Assembly: GCF_037201975.1 (NCBI RefSeq) | Contig: NZ_CP147520.1 | Span: 1,178,001 to 1,242,000 of the forward strand | Source of the DNA: Streptomyces sp. TG1A-60 | GTDB lineage: Bacteria; Actinomycetota; Actinomycetes; Streptomycetales; Streptomycetaceae | Direction of reading: 5' to 3' | Length of the DNA: 64,000 nucleotides | Shown here: positions 27,137 through 35,514 of the stretch, in pieces | Layout: each line of letters opens with the position of its first letter | Position numbering within the stretch: the first letter of the stretch is position 1 | The notes under the pieces: model-generated | Databases searched by the model: none | What the model was told of the DNA's origin: nothing | The model's input: the letters and a program-made list of their open reading frames with translations, nothing else | Position numbers and translations under genes: made by a program

Positions 27137-28435
27137 TCACTCCTGCGGGGTGGTCTCCTCACGGATGACCTGCTGCGCCACCCGGAAGGCGCTGTTCGCG
27201 GCCGGCACCCCGCAGTAGACGGCGGCCTGGAGCAGGACTTCCTTGATCTCGTTCGGGGTGAGGCCGTTGCGGAGGGCGGCGCGGGTGTGGAAGGCGAGTT
27301 CGTCAAGGTGCCCGCCGGCGACGAGGGCGGTGAGTGTGACGCAGCTGCGGGAGCGGCGGTCGAGACCGGGCCGGTCCCAGATCTCGCCCCAGGCGTAGCG
27401 GGTGATGAACTCCTGGAAGTCGCCGGAGAACTCGTCCGCCGAGGCGAGCGCGCGGTCGACGTGCGCGTCGCCGAGCACCTCGCGGCGGACCTTGAGCCCC
27501 GCCTCGTACGTGTCCGGTCTCCCCGTCGCCTCGGGCTGGGCGGCGGCCGGGGCGATCTCGGCGACGGGTCCGAGCTGCGGCGGGACCGCCGTGAGAACCG
27601 GCTTGGCCGGTGCCGCGAGGATGGCGATCTGGCCGGTCGTCGAGTCGTAGGCGGGCTGCCAGGCCGTGGAGAAGTGCCGTACGAGGAGGTCGGTGACCGC
27701 GACGGGCTGCTCGACCGGGACGAGGTGCGAGGCGCCGGGGACGACGGCGAGCCGGGCGTCCGGGACGCCCGCGACGAGCGTACGGGCCTCGGCGGGGCCG
27801 GTGACCTGGTCGTCGGAGCCGACGAGGACGAGGGTGGGCACCCCGATGCGGCCGAGTTCGGCGCGCACGTCGAACGAGGCGAGCGCCTCGCAGGCCGCGA
27901 TGTAACAACCGGGGTCGGTGGTACGGACCATCTGCACGGCCCACTCGGTGATCGCGGGCTGCGCCGCCGCGAACCCGGCGGTGAACCAGCGGTCCGGGGA
28001 CGTCCGGGCGATGGGGTCGAGTCCGTTCGTCCGGACGATCACCCCGCGCTGGCGGAACTCGTCGGCCGTGCCGAAGCGGGGCGAGGCGGCGATCAGCGCG
28101 AGCGAGGCGAGGCGGTCGGGGTGGCGCAGCGCCAGTTCGATCCCGAGGGCGCCACCGAGGGCGCAGCCCGCGTAGCCGAAGCGCTGCACGCCGACGGCGT
28201 CCAGGGTGGCCAGCAGCCGGGCGGCCAGCTCGGTGACCGAACCGCCGGGGTACGCGGGCGCGCCGCCGTGGCCCGGCAGGTCGAACCGGAAGACCCGCCA
28301 CTGCCTGGTCAGCTCCGGGACCTGCCGGTCCCACATGTGCCATGTGGTACCCAGGGAGGGACCCAGGATCAGGACGGGAGCCTCTTCTGGCCCGTCAAAG
28401 CGGTATTGCAGGGTGTTCGACGGTGTCTCACTCAC
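27137..28435 (-). CDS. pcaL: Fused 3-oxoadipate enol-lactonase / 4-carboxymuconolactone decarboxylase
   Basis: A 432-residue bifunctional enzyme of the protocatechuate branch of the beta-ketoadipate pathway. Residues 1-270 are an alpha/beta hydrolase (enol-lactonase); after a Pro/Ala linker, residues about 310-425 are a carboxymuconolactone decarboxylase domain (ALVAGGHLDELAFHTRAA). The nucleophile elbow reads GYAGCALGG, so Cys91 replaces the usual serine. GTG start. The 5' end is inside the 116-bp repeat that also occurs at 57.9 kb. The other pca genes are absent, and its upstream DNA is now an IS110 remnant, so its native promoter may be lost. Confidence 0.9.
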   Translation of the reverse strand: MSETPSNTLQYRFDGPEEAPVLILGPSLGTTWHMWDRQVPELTRQWRVFRFDLPGHGGAPAYPGGSVTELAARLLATLDAVGVQRFGYAGCALGGALGIELALRHPDRLASLALIAASPRFGTADEFRQRGVIVRTNGLDPIARTSPDRWFTAGFAAAQPAITEWAVQMVRTTDPGCYIAACEALASFDVRAELGRIGVPTLVLVGSDDQVTGPAEARTLVAGVPDARLAVVPGASHLVPVEQPVAVTDLLVRHFSTAWQPAYDSTTGQIAILAAPAKPVLTAVPPQLGPVAEIAPAAAQPEATGRPDTYEAGLKVRREVLGDAHVDRALASADEFSGDFQEFITRYAWGEIWDRPGLDRRSRSCVTLTALVAGGHLDELAFHTRAALRNGLTPNEIKEVLLQAAVYCGVPAANSAFRVAQQVIREETTPQE

Positions 28436-28451
28436 GCCTCAGACCCTCTCA
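28336..28451. repeat. Left copy of 116-bp direct repeat bounding the island
   Basis: Bases 28336-28451 repeat at 57853-57968 in the same orientation with six mismatches. The first 84 bp are identical; all mismatches lie in the last 32 bp around and upstream of the pcaL start. It marks the left edge of a 29.4-kb inserted segment and may be an attachment site. Confidence 0.85.
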
Positions 28452-28467
28452 CGTATCACGGACGCCC

Positions 28468-29442
28468 CTATAACGCGGGGGTGCTTGAAACCGGTCTGAC
28501 CAGGTTGAATACCTCGCGGGCTGCGTATCGCTTGAGGCATCGGATGATCTCACGTCGGGTCTTGCCCTCCTGGGTGCGGCGTTCGTAGTACGCCTGGGTG
28601 CGCGGGTCGTGGCGCAGGCGAGTGAACACGATGCGGTGGAGGGCCGCGTTCGCCTGGCGGTCGCCGCCGTGGTTGAGCCGGCGCGTGCTCCGACGGCCGG
28701 AGGAGTACTCGATGGGACTGACTCCGCAAAGGGCAGCAAAGGACGCCTCGGTGCTCAGCCGCTCGGGGTTGTCCCCCATGGTGATCAGGAGAGTGACGGC
28801 GCTGTCCGGACCGATGCCCACCGGTACGAGCAGCTGTGGGGCGTGACGTTCGACGAGCCGGGTCAGGCGCTGGTTCAACTCATTGATCTGCCCGGTGAGC
28901 TGTTCGATGCGCTCGGCGAGCATGCGTAACGTCATGTGGGTGGCCTGGGCCACCATGTCCTCGTCTCCCTCATCATCGGGTGGGCTGAGCGTCGCGCAGG
29001 TGCGGAACAGCTCAGCATTTCCCAAACTCGACAACCGTTCCCGCAGGGCGGGGTCGGCGATGATCAGGACGGCCTTGAGCTGGTTGATCGCCTGGGTGCG
29101 GGCCTTGACCGCGGAGTCCTTGGCGAGTTTGTAGATCCGGGCGCTGTGCACGGGTCCGTCGCCGGATTTGGCCTGGGCCCGGGCGCGACCACTGAGCACG
29201 GCTCGCGCTGCGGCCTGCGCATCGAGCGGGTCCGACTTACCGAGCAACCGGCGGGCCGACCGGTCGGGCCGGTTCACTTCGAACACCTGGATCTGCTGGG
29301 TCACCAGGTAGCGGGACAGGCCCGCGCCGAAGGTGCCGGTGCCCTCCACGCCGGCCCGGCGCACCGTCCCCCGCTTGCGGGCCCACACGAGCAGCTGCCG
29401 ATAGCCGGCCGCCGTGGCCGGAAACGACTCGTTACCCAGGAC
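28468..29442 (-). pseudogene. IS110-family transposase, C-terminal portion (split gene)
   Basis: About 325 codons of an IS110-type (DEDD) transposase: helical middle region, then the transposase_20 domain with VPVGIGPDSAVTLLITMGD, FAALCGVSPIEYSSG and GDRQANAALHRI. The reading frame is broken at 29443 by an IS3-family element; the next codons reappear at 30734. Joining the two sides and dropping one copy of the GAC target duplication restores the frame through TSPLGKV-LGNESF. Its extreme N-terminus is lost at 30810. Confidence 0.88.
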
Positions 29443-29509
29443 TGAGGGGCCCCGAAGTTTCCGGACAGGCACCCAATAGGGTTGTCCTGAACAAGGAAAC
29501 GAGGAAGAA

Positions 29510-29800
29510 GTGGCGCCACCCAGTAAGTACTCGCCGGAGTTCCGCGAGGAAGCCGTCCAGATCGCGTTGAGGTCAAGCAAGACGATCTCCGAAGTCGCCC
29601 GGGAGCTTGAGCTGAACTCGGAGACGCTACGCGGCTGGGTGAAGAAGTACCAGAAGCAGCAGGAACCGGCCCCCGACGCGGAACTGACGGTGAACGAGCG
29701 AGCGCGCCTGAAGGAACTCGAACGACGCAACCGCGAGCTGGAGATGGAAGTTACCTTCCTGAAAAAAGCCGCAGCGTACTTCGCGAAGGATCCCCGGTAG
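29510..29800 (+). CDS. IS3-family OrfA (DNA-binding subunit)
   Basis: A 96-residue protein with a transposase_8 helix-turn-helix (YSPEFREEAVQIAL, VARELELNSETLRGWVKKY) followed by a leucine-zipper-like coiled coil (ARLKELERRNRELEMEVTFL). GTG start after GAGGAAGAAG. It binds the inverted repeats, and its end overlaps the frameshift site that yields the OrfAB transposase. Confidence 0.92.
   Translation: MAPPSKYSPEFREEAVQIALRSSKTISEVARELELNSETLRGWVKKYQKQQEPAPDAELTVNERARLKELERRNRELEMEVTFLKKAAAYFAKDPR
29762..29768 (+). other. Slippery heptamer for programmed -1 frameshift (OrfA to OrfAB)
   Basis: A AAA AAG at 29762-29768 lies in the coiled-coil end of orfA. Moving back one base enters the orfB phase, which stays open from there through 29827, so a fused OrfAB is predicted. 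This is the usual IS3-family mechanism. Confidence 0.75.
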
Positions 29801-29826
29801 CAAGCAAGTACGAGTTCATCGACGAG

Positions 29827-30690
29827 ATGCGGCTCGACACCGAGAAGTACGCATACAGCGTCGAGTTCATGTGCGGCCGACTCGGCGTCTCCAGATCCGG
29901 CTACTACGACTGGCGATCCCGCCCGGAATCCGCGACAGCTCAGCGGCGCGAAGAACTGAAATTGCTCATCGAGAAAGCCTTCGACATGTCCGACAGCACC
30001 TACGGGCACCGGCGCATCCAGGCCCAGCTGCACCGCTGGGGCGTCGCCGCGGGCGTGGAGTTGGTCCGCCGCCTCATGCGCGAACTGGGCCTGGTGCCCT
30101 GCCTGCCACGGCCGAAGAGGTTCAACCTCACTCAGGCTGCGGCCGGCCAGGTGCCGGACCTCGTCGGCCGCGACTTCACCGCGGATGCGCCCGGTGAAAA
30201 GCTCGTCGGTGACATTACTTATATCGCGACAGGGGAAGGCTGGCTGTACCTCGCAACGGTCATCGACTGCTGCACGAAAGAAGTGATCGGTTACGCGATG
30301 GACGACCACTACCAAACCTCACTGATATCCAGGGCGATCCGTAACGCGGCACGGAACAGGAACCTCTCGGCCGGCGCGACATTTCACTCGGATCGCGGAA
30401 GTAACTACATGTCAGCCGAGTTCGGGAAGACGCTCGACCGGTTCGGGTTCCGCAGATCTGCCGGCCGCACCGGAATCTGTTTCGACAACGCCATGGCCGA
30501 ATCATTCTTCGGCGCCCTGAAGAACGAGCGCGTATCAAGGGTGACTTACCTGACCCGCGAGGACGCCCGGCAGGACATCACTCGCTACATCGAATTCTGG
30601 TACAATCGCAAACGCCTCCACTCGGCGGTGGGTTACCGCCCTCCGCGCGAAGTCCACGCCGAGTATGAGAAGTTGCGAATCGCCGCGTGA
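29827..30690 (+). CDS. IS3-family OrfB (DDE integrase domain)
   Basis: A 287-residue rve-family integrase core with the three acidic residues visible: Asp in VGDITYIAT, Asp in FHSDRGSNY and Glu in NAMAESFFGALK, and the IS3 C-terminal motif YIEFWYNRKRLHSAVGY. An N-terminal HTH_21 region (STYGHRRIQAQL) precedes it. It is probably made mainly as the C-terminal part of OrfAB; the independent ATG start is nominal. Confidence 0.93.
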   Translation: MRLDTEKYAYSVEFMCGRLGVSRSGYYDWRSRPESATAQRREELKLLIEKAFDMSDSTYGHRRIQAQLHRWGVAAGVELVRRLMRELGLVPCLPRPKRFNLTQAAAGQVPDLVGRDFTADAPGEKLVGDITYIATGEGWLYLATVIDCCTKEVIGYAMDDHYQTSLISRAIRNAARNRNLSAGATFHSDRGSNYMSAEFGKTLDRFGFRRSAGRTGICFDNAMAESFFGALKNERVSRVTYLTREDARQDITRYIEFWYNRKRLHSAVGYRPPREVHAEYEKLRIAA

Positions 30691-30733
30691 AATAAACGGT
30701 CATAAGCCTGTCCGGAAAACGTGAGGCCCCTCA

Positions 30734-30809
30734 GACCTTCCCCAGCGGGGAGGTCACGGCAGCGACATGCATCTCGCCGTGCGTGTCCACGCCCAGTACG
30801 ACCTCTCTC
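30734..30809 (-). pseudogene. IS110-family transposase, N-terminal portion
   Basis: The minus strand encodes VVLGVDTHGEMHVAAVTSPLG, split here as VVLGVDTHGEM and HVAAVTSPLG, the first catalytic Asp region of IS110 transposases. It continues in frame into 29442 once the IS3 element is removed. No start codon is present: the sequence is cut at 30810 by intron-like DNA. Confidence 0.8.
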
Positions 30810-31531
30810 GTGCGACACGAAGTCGCTCCGGTTGAGTAAGGACGGTCACATGAAGAAGGGATAGATCGGCCGCCCTTCGGGCCAGTATTCGGGCCCGTCC
30901 CCGCGCTCACATGCGTCGCTGGTAACGGCGGGGTGTGAAGCTGAGCGTTCAAGCCCAAGAGCCCCCTGGCCATCGGGGAGCCACAGGCGAGGGGAAGGCT
31001 GGACGGGCGAACGCAAGTGAACCCCCGATGATGCCTCGTCATCGTAAAACCACTGGATGGTTCGCAATCCATGGTCAAGGACCTGGTGCTGGAACGCACT
31101 AAGCGCTCCTTGGGCAAAGAGACCCAAGGTGTGAATACCGCTGGTCCCGGGGTAAAGGGGGCGCCCACCCCAGTCGCTTCTCACCAGAGTGGAACGTGGA
31201 AACCCCGTCGAGGTCCAAGCCGAGGCTTGGTAGGCCAACCGCAAGGAAAGCTGAACTCCCCGGCGGGAGAAGGATGATCCAAGAAGCGAAGGCCGGCAGG
31301 TCGAAAGACCAGAGGAAAACAGGGACGGGACCTTCACTCGTCCTATGCATAACTCGCCGGATACGGGCCCTGGTGGCTCGACCCGAAAGGGTGCCCACGT
31401 GGATCAGGTGAGCCTTTGAAGCCACCACTGCAAGAACGCTGGAACCAAAGGGACAAGTTAGTGCGTTGTGGCAAAGGGAGTCCCTGTTCGATGAGCAGGG
31501 GCTTCTTCGTGTGCGGGGCATGATCGCCTTG
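30810..31531 (+). ncRNA. Probable group II intron fragment (5' part, no maturase)
   Basis: About 720 bp of distinctly lower-GC, non-coding DNA begins GTGCGACACGAAGT, fitting the GUGYG 5' boundary of bacterial group II introns, and continues with many short complementary stretches (for example TTGGGCAAAGAGACCCAA and GAGGTCCAAGCCGAGG) typical of a folded domain I. No reverse transcriptase and no recognisable domain V follow, because an ISAs1 element and other DNA come next. It lies antisense in an IS110 transposase gene, a common intron home. The identification is from sequence pattern and memory, not a covariance model. Confidence 0.5.
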
Positions 31532-31540
31532 GGGTAGGGG

Positions 31541-32907
31541 CAGGGCGGCTTCAAGTTCCCGGTAGGAGCGGGCTGTCGGTGATGCCCCAGATCCAGATGG
31601 CGTGTTCGGGTGCGTCCCGGATCGCTCGGGTGGTCTTGGCGATGTTGTCCGCTCCCAGCAGCCGCAGCCTGCCGATGGCCAGGTTCCGCAGAGCGGCCAT
31701 CGCCCGCGGCGCGCTGCCGGTGTGGACGGTGGAGGCGTCCTCGGCGAACACCACATCTCTGACATGGTGGCTGGAATTTTCGATTCCCCAGTGGCCGCGC
31801 ACGTATCCGCCCAGGTCAGCAGGGCTGGCCTGGTGGGTATCGAGGCTGGTGACGGCGTAGACCGTCTCCCGGGTCTGCCGCTTGCCGCTCTCCTGGCGGC
31901 GCCGGTGGATGCGCAGAGCCAGCCGTGCTTCCGGGAAGGCGATCCCGCCCAGGTTCGCCGCGATGGCCATGGTCTTGACCGAGCGGGACTCCCGCCGCCC
32001 GTGCCCGGTCCCCGAGACGGTGTGAGCTACGGGCACCTGCTCCCATGGCAGGGCCTTGAGCTGGGCAGACGCGGTCGGCTGGTTTCCCTTGATCACCGCG
32101 ATGTAGTGGGCTTTCTTCTCCCGCACCAGCCAGCGCACCTGGTCCTTGACGCTGTGCAGGGCGTCGAAGGTGACCACGGTGCCGGTCAGGTCGAGTGGTT
32201 CCAGCAGCGGACGGAAGGCGGCCGTCTCGTTGGTCTTGGCACCCACTTCCCGCTGGGCCAGGGTGACGGTGGGGGCGTGAGTGACGGCGGACAGCAGGTG
32301 CCGGTGGCGCTGCTGCCGGTGCGCGGAGCCGGACAGTGCCTTGCCGTCCACCGCGATCGCCGGCCGTGGCGCAGAGCCGGTGCCGCGGCCGGCGTTCGCG
32401 GTGTGGTCGCGTTCGGCCAGGTAGGCGCCGATCGCGCTGTCCAGGGCATCGCCGTCGAGGGCGGCAAGGAGCCGGGTGAGGGTGGCATGGGACGGGGCAC
32501 GGCGACGTCCGGGCAAGTGCCTGCGGATTCCGAGTCGTTCCAGCACCGTGGTGGTGGCACGCTGTCCCCACTCGGTGATCTCGGTGACGGTCCGGGCGCC
32601 GGAGACGACTGCGCAGGCGCAGATCAGCAGCAAGCCGACCAGGGGATACCACCGCCCGCGACGCGAACGCGGGTCGGGTACGCGCTGGAGGTGGGCACGC
32701 AGGCAGCCGGTGCCGTGCTGGTGCAGGGGGCCCAGTTTCGCCAGGGCGGCAGGGATCGGGGAGGATGGAGCGGCAGGCACGGGACCTCGATGTGATCAGC
32801 TGGCGTAGACACCCTGATGATCACCGGTCTCGTGCCTGTGCTGTTGCCACGTCAACTCCCACTGGCCGCGCACGATCTACGCGATCCCGGAACTTGCAAC
32901 CGCCCTG
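31541..32907 (-). mobile_element. ISAs1-family insertion sequence, 1367 bp, with 9-bp target duplication
   Basis: The ends are inverted repeats starting CAGGGCGG (left CAGGGCGGCTTCAAGTTCCC, right complement CAGGGCGGTTGCAAGTTCCG). GGGTAGGGG flanks both sides (31532-31540 and 32908-32916). It carries one complete transposase gene and looks intact. Confidence 0.9.
31551..32780 (-). CDS. ISAs1-family transposase
   Basis: A 409-residue transposase with the DDE_Tnp_ISAs1 layout: N-terminal DUF4338/H-repeat region with VPDPRSRRGRWYPL, the first acid in AIAVDGKALSGS, the second in VVTFDALHS, and the C-terminal RGHWGIENSSHHVRDVVFAEDAS. Full length and in frame, so probably active. Confidence 0.93.
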   Translation of the reverse strand: MPAAPSSPIPAALAKLGPLHQHGTGCLRAHLQRVPDPRSRRGRWYPLVGLLLICACAVVSGARTVTEITEWGQRATTTVLERLGIRRHLPGRRRAPSHATLTRLLAALDGDALDSAIGAYLAERDHTANAGRGTGSAPRPAIAVDGKALSGSAHRQQRHRHLLSAVTHAPTVTLAQREVGAKTNETAAFRPLLEPLDLTGTVVTFDALHSVKDQVRWLVREKKAHYIAVIKGNQPTASAQLKALPWEQVPVAHTVSGTGHGRRESRSVKTMAIAANLGGIAFPEARLALRIHRRRQESGKRQTRETVYAVTSLDTHQASPADLGGYVRGHWGIENSSHHVRDVVFAEDASTVHTGSAPRAMAALRNLAIGRLRLLGADNIAKTTRAIRDAPEHAIWIWGITDSPLLPGT

Positions 32908-32955
32908 GGGTAGGGGCAGGCAGCGGACGGCTTGTTGTGGATCGAGGAGGGTGCG

Positions 32956-33522
32956 ATGCCGTCGGTGCTGGGGTTGATGGAACAGCGTGAGGCGCGGGCG
33001 AGGCAGGATCTGGAGTCCTGGACGGAGGTCCTGGAGCAGGCTCAGGCGGAGGTGGATGCCGCGCGGGAGCGGGTCGAGCGGGCCCGGGTGGGGCGTAAGG
33101 AGCTTGTGTCGGTGCTGGCCGTGGAGAGCCCGGTAAATACGCCGGTTCTGGTGCCGTCCGGTGGTGAGATGGCTGTCGCCGTGGGATCGGGCGGCCCGGG
33201 CGCGGGGCATGGCGAGCGGCCGCCGGTGTGGCGGTCGGGCATGGGCGAGGAGGTGCTCGGCGGCTTGTATCGGGAGGTGTTCGCCGCGGTGGTGGCCGCT
33301 TCGGGGCCGGTGAACGGGGTGGAGCTGACGCGGGCGGTGGGCCGGGAAGCGGAGATCAAGAACGAGGTGGAGAAGATCCGGCACCGTGCCTATGTGCTGG
33401 AGAAGCGGGGCTGGCTGGTGCGGGCGAAGGACGGACGGTTCATGCCCGCGCCCGGAGCAGTCGGCCGGGACGCTTCTCCGGCCAGCGCGGAGCGTCTGCG
33501 GCCAGGCGCCGGGAAAGTCTGA
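32956..33522 (+). CDS. Coiled-coil plus winged-helix-like protein of unknown function
   Basis: A 188-residue protein: an N-terminal coiled coil (about residues 8-52, REARARQDLESW and EQAQAEVDAARERVERA), a Gly-rich linker, and a C-terminal compact domain (about 95-165) ending in EKIRHRAYVLEKRGWLVRA, which reads like a winged helix. The start ATG follows GAGGAGGG. It sits between two insertion sequences; its last 83 bp overlap the antisense transposase gene, so its C-terminus may have been replaced by IS DNA. I do not recognise a function; DNA binding is inference. Confidence 0.65.
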   Translation: MPSVLGLMEQREARARQDLESWTEVLEQAQAEVDAARERVERARVGRKELVSVLAVESPVNTPVLVPSGGEMAVAVGSGGPGAGHGERPPVWRSGMGEEVLGGLYREVFAAVVAASGPVNGVELTRAVGREAEIKNEVEKIRHRAYVLEKRGWLVRAKDGRFMPAPGAVGRDASPASAERLRPGAGKV

Positions 33523-34327
33523 TCACGGCGGCCCACCACACCATCTGGGCATGGTGGTCGGGGCGGCGTTCGTGGTCGCGGTTGAGGCGGCGTGAGCGGG
33601 CCAGCCAGCTCAGCGTCCGCTCCACGACCCACCTGCGGGCCAGTACGACAAATCCGCGTTGTCCGTCGGAGCGGCGCACGACCTCGGTCCGGACTCCGTG
33701 ACGGGCGAACGCCTTCGCCAGCGCCGGACCCTGGTAGGCGCTGTCGACCCACACCAGTTGCAGCAGCCGGCCCGGCTGCTGCATGAACGTCTCCAGCAGT
33801 GCGGGGGCGGCCTTGGAGTCGTGCACATCGGCCGTGGTCACGGTCACTTCCAGGAGCAGGCCCTCGGTGTCGGTCAGGATGTGACGCTTGCGGCCGTCAC
33901 GTGACTTGCCGCCGTCGTATCCGCGGCTGTCCTCGCCGACGGTCTCGGAGGCGTCCACCGACTGACTGTCGATGATGCCCGCACTGGGCTCGGCGTTGCG
34001 GCCGGCGCGCTCCCTCGCCGAACATCGCAGGCGTTCGTACAGTTCACGCGCATAGTCGTAGGCCCGCCAGCGGCGGAAGAAGTCGTAGACCGCCCGCCAG
34101 TACGGGAAATCGACCGGCAGAGCCGTCCACTTCACGCCGTTGTCGACCAGGTAGCGCACCGCGTCGAGCATTGTCCGGTGGCAGTACGCCTCCGGACGCC
34201 CGCCCCGCTTCAGGAGCCAGGCCGGCACCGGCATCGCGGCGCGGACCTCGGCCCACTCCGCATCCGTCATGTCACTCGGATAGCAGCCTGCCCGCCGTCC
34301 CGGAGCGAGCGAACCGAACCGGTGCAC
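33440..34327 (-). CDS. IS5-family transposase
   Basis: A transposase of about 295 residues with the IS5/DDE_Tnp_1 pattern: YPSDMTDAEWAEVRAAMP at the N-terminus, VKWTALPVDFPYWRAVYDFFRRW, first Asp in GIIDSQSVDAS, GRKRHILTDTEGLLL, second Asp in VWVDSAYQG and the final Glu in VVERTLSWL. The start is set at a GTG so that the conserved N-terminal block is included; ATG at 34270 is an alternative. I could not fix the terminal inverted repeats. Confidence 0.85.
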   Translation of the reverse strand: MHRFGSLAPGRRAGCYPSDMTDAEWAEVRAAMPVPAWLLKRGGRPEAYCHRTMLDAVRYLVDNGVKWTALPVDFPYWRAVYDFFRRWRAYDYARELYERLRCSARERAGRNAEPSAGIIDSQSVDASETVGEDSRGYDGGKSRDGRKRHILTDTEGLLLEVTVTTADVHDSKAAPALLETFMQQPGRLLQLVWVDSAYQGPALAKAFARHGVRTEVVRRSDGQRGFVVLARRWVVERTLSWLARSRRLNRDHERRPDHHAQMVWWAAVIRLSRRLAADAPRWPEKRPGRLLRARA

Positions 34328-34394
34328 GTAGCAGTCACACCCAGGGGTGACCGCGGTGGACGCATGCACAGAGATACTGCTCAACTGATCAGGC

Positions 34395-34451
34395 AACGGG
34401 CTTCCTTGGTCGTGCTGGTGTCGTAACCGCGTCACTACCAAGGGGCCCGTT
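34395..34451. repeat. Imperfect inverted repeat near the IS5 edge
   Basis: AACGGGCTTCCTTGGT (34395-34410) and ACCAAGGGGCCCGTT (34437-34451) are near-complementary and could be an insertion-sequence end or leader hairpin just before the integrase remnant. Confidence 0.45.
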
Positions 34452-34456
34452 CTCTC

Positions 34457-35514
34457 ATGCCCGCGACCGCACCCGAACCTCCGTCCAGATCATCACCCGC
34501 TGCCGCTCGAACAAGATCCGGATTGCCACAACGCACTGAGGCCCGCGTCTACGTGCACGCCGGTTCTGGTCGGTCGCTGTTCTACAGCTGGCTCAGGAAC
34601 CTGGGGAGCTTCCCGGCTGAGGCGCCCACCACTTTGCGTGACGTCAGCCGGCACTCCGGCCAGGTCGGCGTCGTCGAACTCGTAGACCGGTATCAGCTGA
34701 AATGCCGCCCCGTCCGGGACTTGATCGTCGACTACCTCACCGAGCGGCAGCCATCGCTCGACTACAACTCCCTTGAGGACCTTTCTCGCACGCTCGCCCT
34801 GCACTTCTGGGCGAATCTGGAGAAGCACCACCCCGGCATCGACTCTCTCCGCCTGGCTTCCGAGGTCGCCGCCGCCTGAAAGGAACGCTGCCACACCAAG
34901 ACCTCCGTCCGGCGCTTGCCCGACGGCTCCGCCGTCGAGGTCACCAGTCCGCGGACGAACGCGTTCGCCCTGCTCACCACCGTCCGGGCCTTCTACCTGG
35001 ATCTGGCTCAGTGGGCTCTGGAAGATCCGGGACGCTGGGGCCCGTGGGTCGCTCCGTGTCCGATCAAGGAAGCGGAGACCTCCCACCGGAAGCACGTCAG
35101 CCGGCGCAAGGCCCGCATGGACCAGCGCACCCGGGAGCGGCTTCCGGTTCTTCCCACCCTGGTCAAGACCGCGGCCGACCAGCTCAAAGCTGCTCAGGCC
35201 CGGCTTGCCGCCGTCCGCGCGGCGCCACCGGGGACCACGTTCACCGTCCTCGGCGAGACCTATACCAAGGTCAAGGGGACTCGATACACCGACCATGCGG
35301 CGTCGGCCACTGCCTACGACGTCGACGGTCGCCGACACTGCTTCGGACCGGCCGAGCAGCGGGCCTTCTGGGCCTGGACGACCGCGGAATTCCTCCGTCA
35401 CACCGGGGTCCGCATCGAGGAGATGCTGGAGACAAGCCATCACAGCATCACCCAGTACACGCTGCCGACCACAGGCGAGGTCGTTCCGCTCCTGCAGATC
35501 GCCCCGTCCAAGAC
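34457..35514 (+). pseudogene. Tyrosine recombinase/integrase remnant, interrupted and truncated
   Basis: One continuous frame of about 350 codons broken by a TGA at 34877-34879, where the flanking AAA and KERC suggest an original Trp codon. The N-terminal part has an arm/core-binding helical domain (DRYQLKCRPVRDLIVDYL), and the later part begins the catalytic domain with the first active Arg in HTGVRIEEMLETSHHS. The frame stops exactly at the start of the ISAs1 element at 35515, so the HxxR and Tyr motifs are gone. It cannot work now but may be the former integrase of this island. Confidence 0.82.

Larger units (their letters stand above)
29443..30733 (+). mobile_element. IS3-family insertion sequence, 1291 bp, with 3-bp target duplication
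   Basis: The ends are imperfect 28-bp inverted repeats starting TGAGGGGCC and ending TTTCCGGACAGGC (left 29443-29470; right 30706-30733 on the other strand). The flanking triplet GAC occurs at 29440-29442 and 30734-30736. It encodes OrfA and OrfB in overlapping phases joined by a slippery A6G. It looks intact and sits inside an IS110 transposase gene. Confidence 0.92.

Noticed and set aside
28468..30315. A 615-codon minus-strand frame joining IS110 and antisense IS3 sequence
   Set aside because: It is an accidental fusion: the upstream half is antisense to OrfB and OrfA, and only the IS110 part is real.
30846..31554. Minus-strand frames of 140-160 codons in the intron-like segment
   Set aside because: They look like the false proteins often predicted antisense to group II intron RNA; no homology-like motif or ribosome binding site.
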